A stretch of DNA of 22,355 bases. It comes from CAZQCI01 sp964592255 (GTDB taxonomy: Bacteria; UBA10199; SBBF01). The position numbers were made by a program, and so were the translations under genes. Positions 22,318 through 22,355 of the stretch are shown piece by piece. Numbering within the stretch: position 1 is the first letter of the stretch; each line of letters opens with the position of its first letter. The notes beneath the pieces are model-generated. The model did no database searches. It was given only the letters and a program-made list of their open reading frames with translations, and was not told where the DNA came from. The DNA is taken from the NCBI GenBank assembly GCA_964592255.1, contig CAZQCI010000028.1, positions 1-22,355 on the forward strand, written 5' to 3'.

Positions 22318-22355
22318 CGATAATACAAGGGTTATGGCATTTTGCATCAATCTCA
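22316..22355 (+). other. Right edge: GCCGATAA box and possible start of a plus-strand gene
   Basis: GCCGATAA at 22316-22323 is preceded, 11 bp away, by AGCACCTTT (22296-22304), similar in layout to the boxes before the barrel genes. An ATG at 22334 with AAGGG just ahead opens MAFCINL before the window ends. Seven codons are too few to call a gene. The short distance (10 nt) from box to ATG differs from the barrel genes. Confidence 0.2.

Noticed and set aside
1..22355. tRNA, rRNA or CRISPR array
   Set aside because: No cloverleaf-like or rRNA-conserved stretch and no regularly spaced repeats were seen on reading either strand; a covariance-model scan would be the decisive test.

Overview
The window is an AT-rich piece of a Gram-negative bacterial chromosome that spans the rpmH/dnaA replication-origin region. 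Three features indicate an outer membrane: a long YidC with a periplasmic domain, a lipoprotein signal and beta-barrel-like proteins. The hpnCDE genes indicate squalene/hopanoid synthesis. The mix would suit a deltaproteobacterium-like or Bdellovibrionota-like lineage, but that placement is inference and no marker here settles it.

Layout. 1-3018 (minus): squalene operon hpnC-hpnD-hpnE with ATGA overlaps; hpnE is cut by the left edge. 3146-3892 (plus): a glutathione S-transferase-like gene converging on 3895-6339 (minus), the tightly packed rpmH-rnpA-yidD-yidC operon. 6340-6830: the probable oriC, then dnaA (plus), which is not followed by dnaN. 8395-9576: a small three-helix membrane protein and a TetR regulator, with two near-identical palindromic operators bracketing their promoter. 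9745-12272: an ECF sigma factor translationally coupled to a protein that looks like a membrane anti-sigma factor fused to a YfbK-type von Willebrand A domain. 12366-13726: an ArsC/Spx-like reductase and a lipoprotein of unknown function.

13747-18298 is the most unusual stretch. Two paralogous beta-barrel-like genes (13815-15167 and 16830-18245), both without a signal peptide, each sit in front of a uvrA 5' end. The first of those uvrA copies is an 18-codon remnant; the second is the full gene (18299-21115). The two barrel genes share an upstream pair of boxes with an 11-bp unconserved spacer and an identical 40-nt distance to the ATG, which resembles a sigma-28 promoter. A DUF4143-type AAA ATPase with its own strong promoter lies between the copies. 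The simplest reading is an old tandem duplication of [barrel gene + uvrA start] that was later interrupted. The barrel domains were kept while their C-terminal modules diverged.

21126-22280 (minus): a 59-residue conserved-looking small protein and prmA, separated by an 85-bp palindromic intergenic repeat. The right edge may hold the start of another plus-strand gene.

A recurring regulatory theme is that several genes (hpnC, the GST gene, the ArsC-like gene, the DUF4143 ATPase, possibly uvrA) have a -10-like hexamer only 5-7 nt from the start codon and no Shine-Dalgarno, so leaderless mRNAs look common. Other genes (8501, 10251, 12773, 21305) have textbook AAGGAG-type sites.
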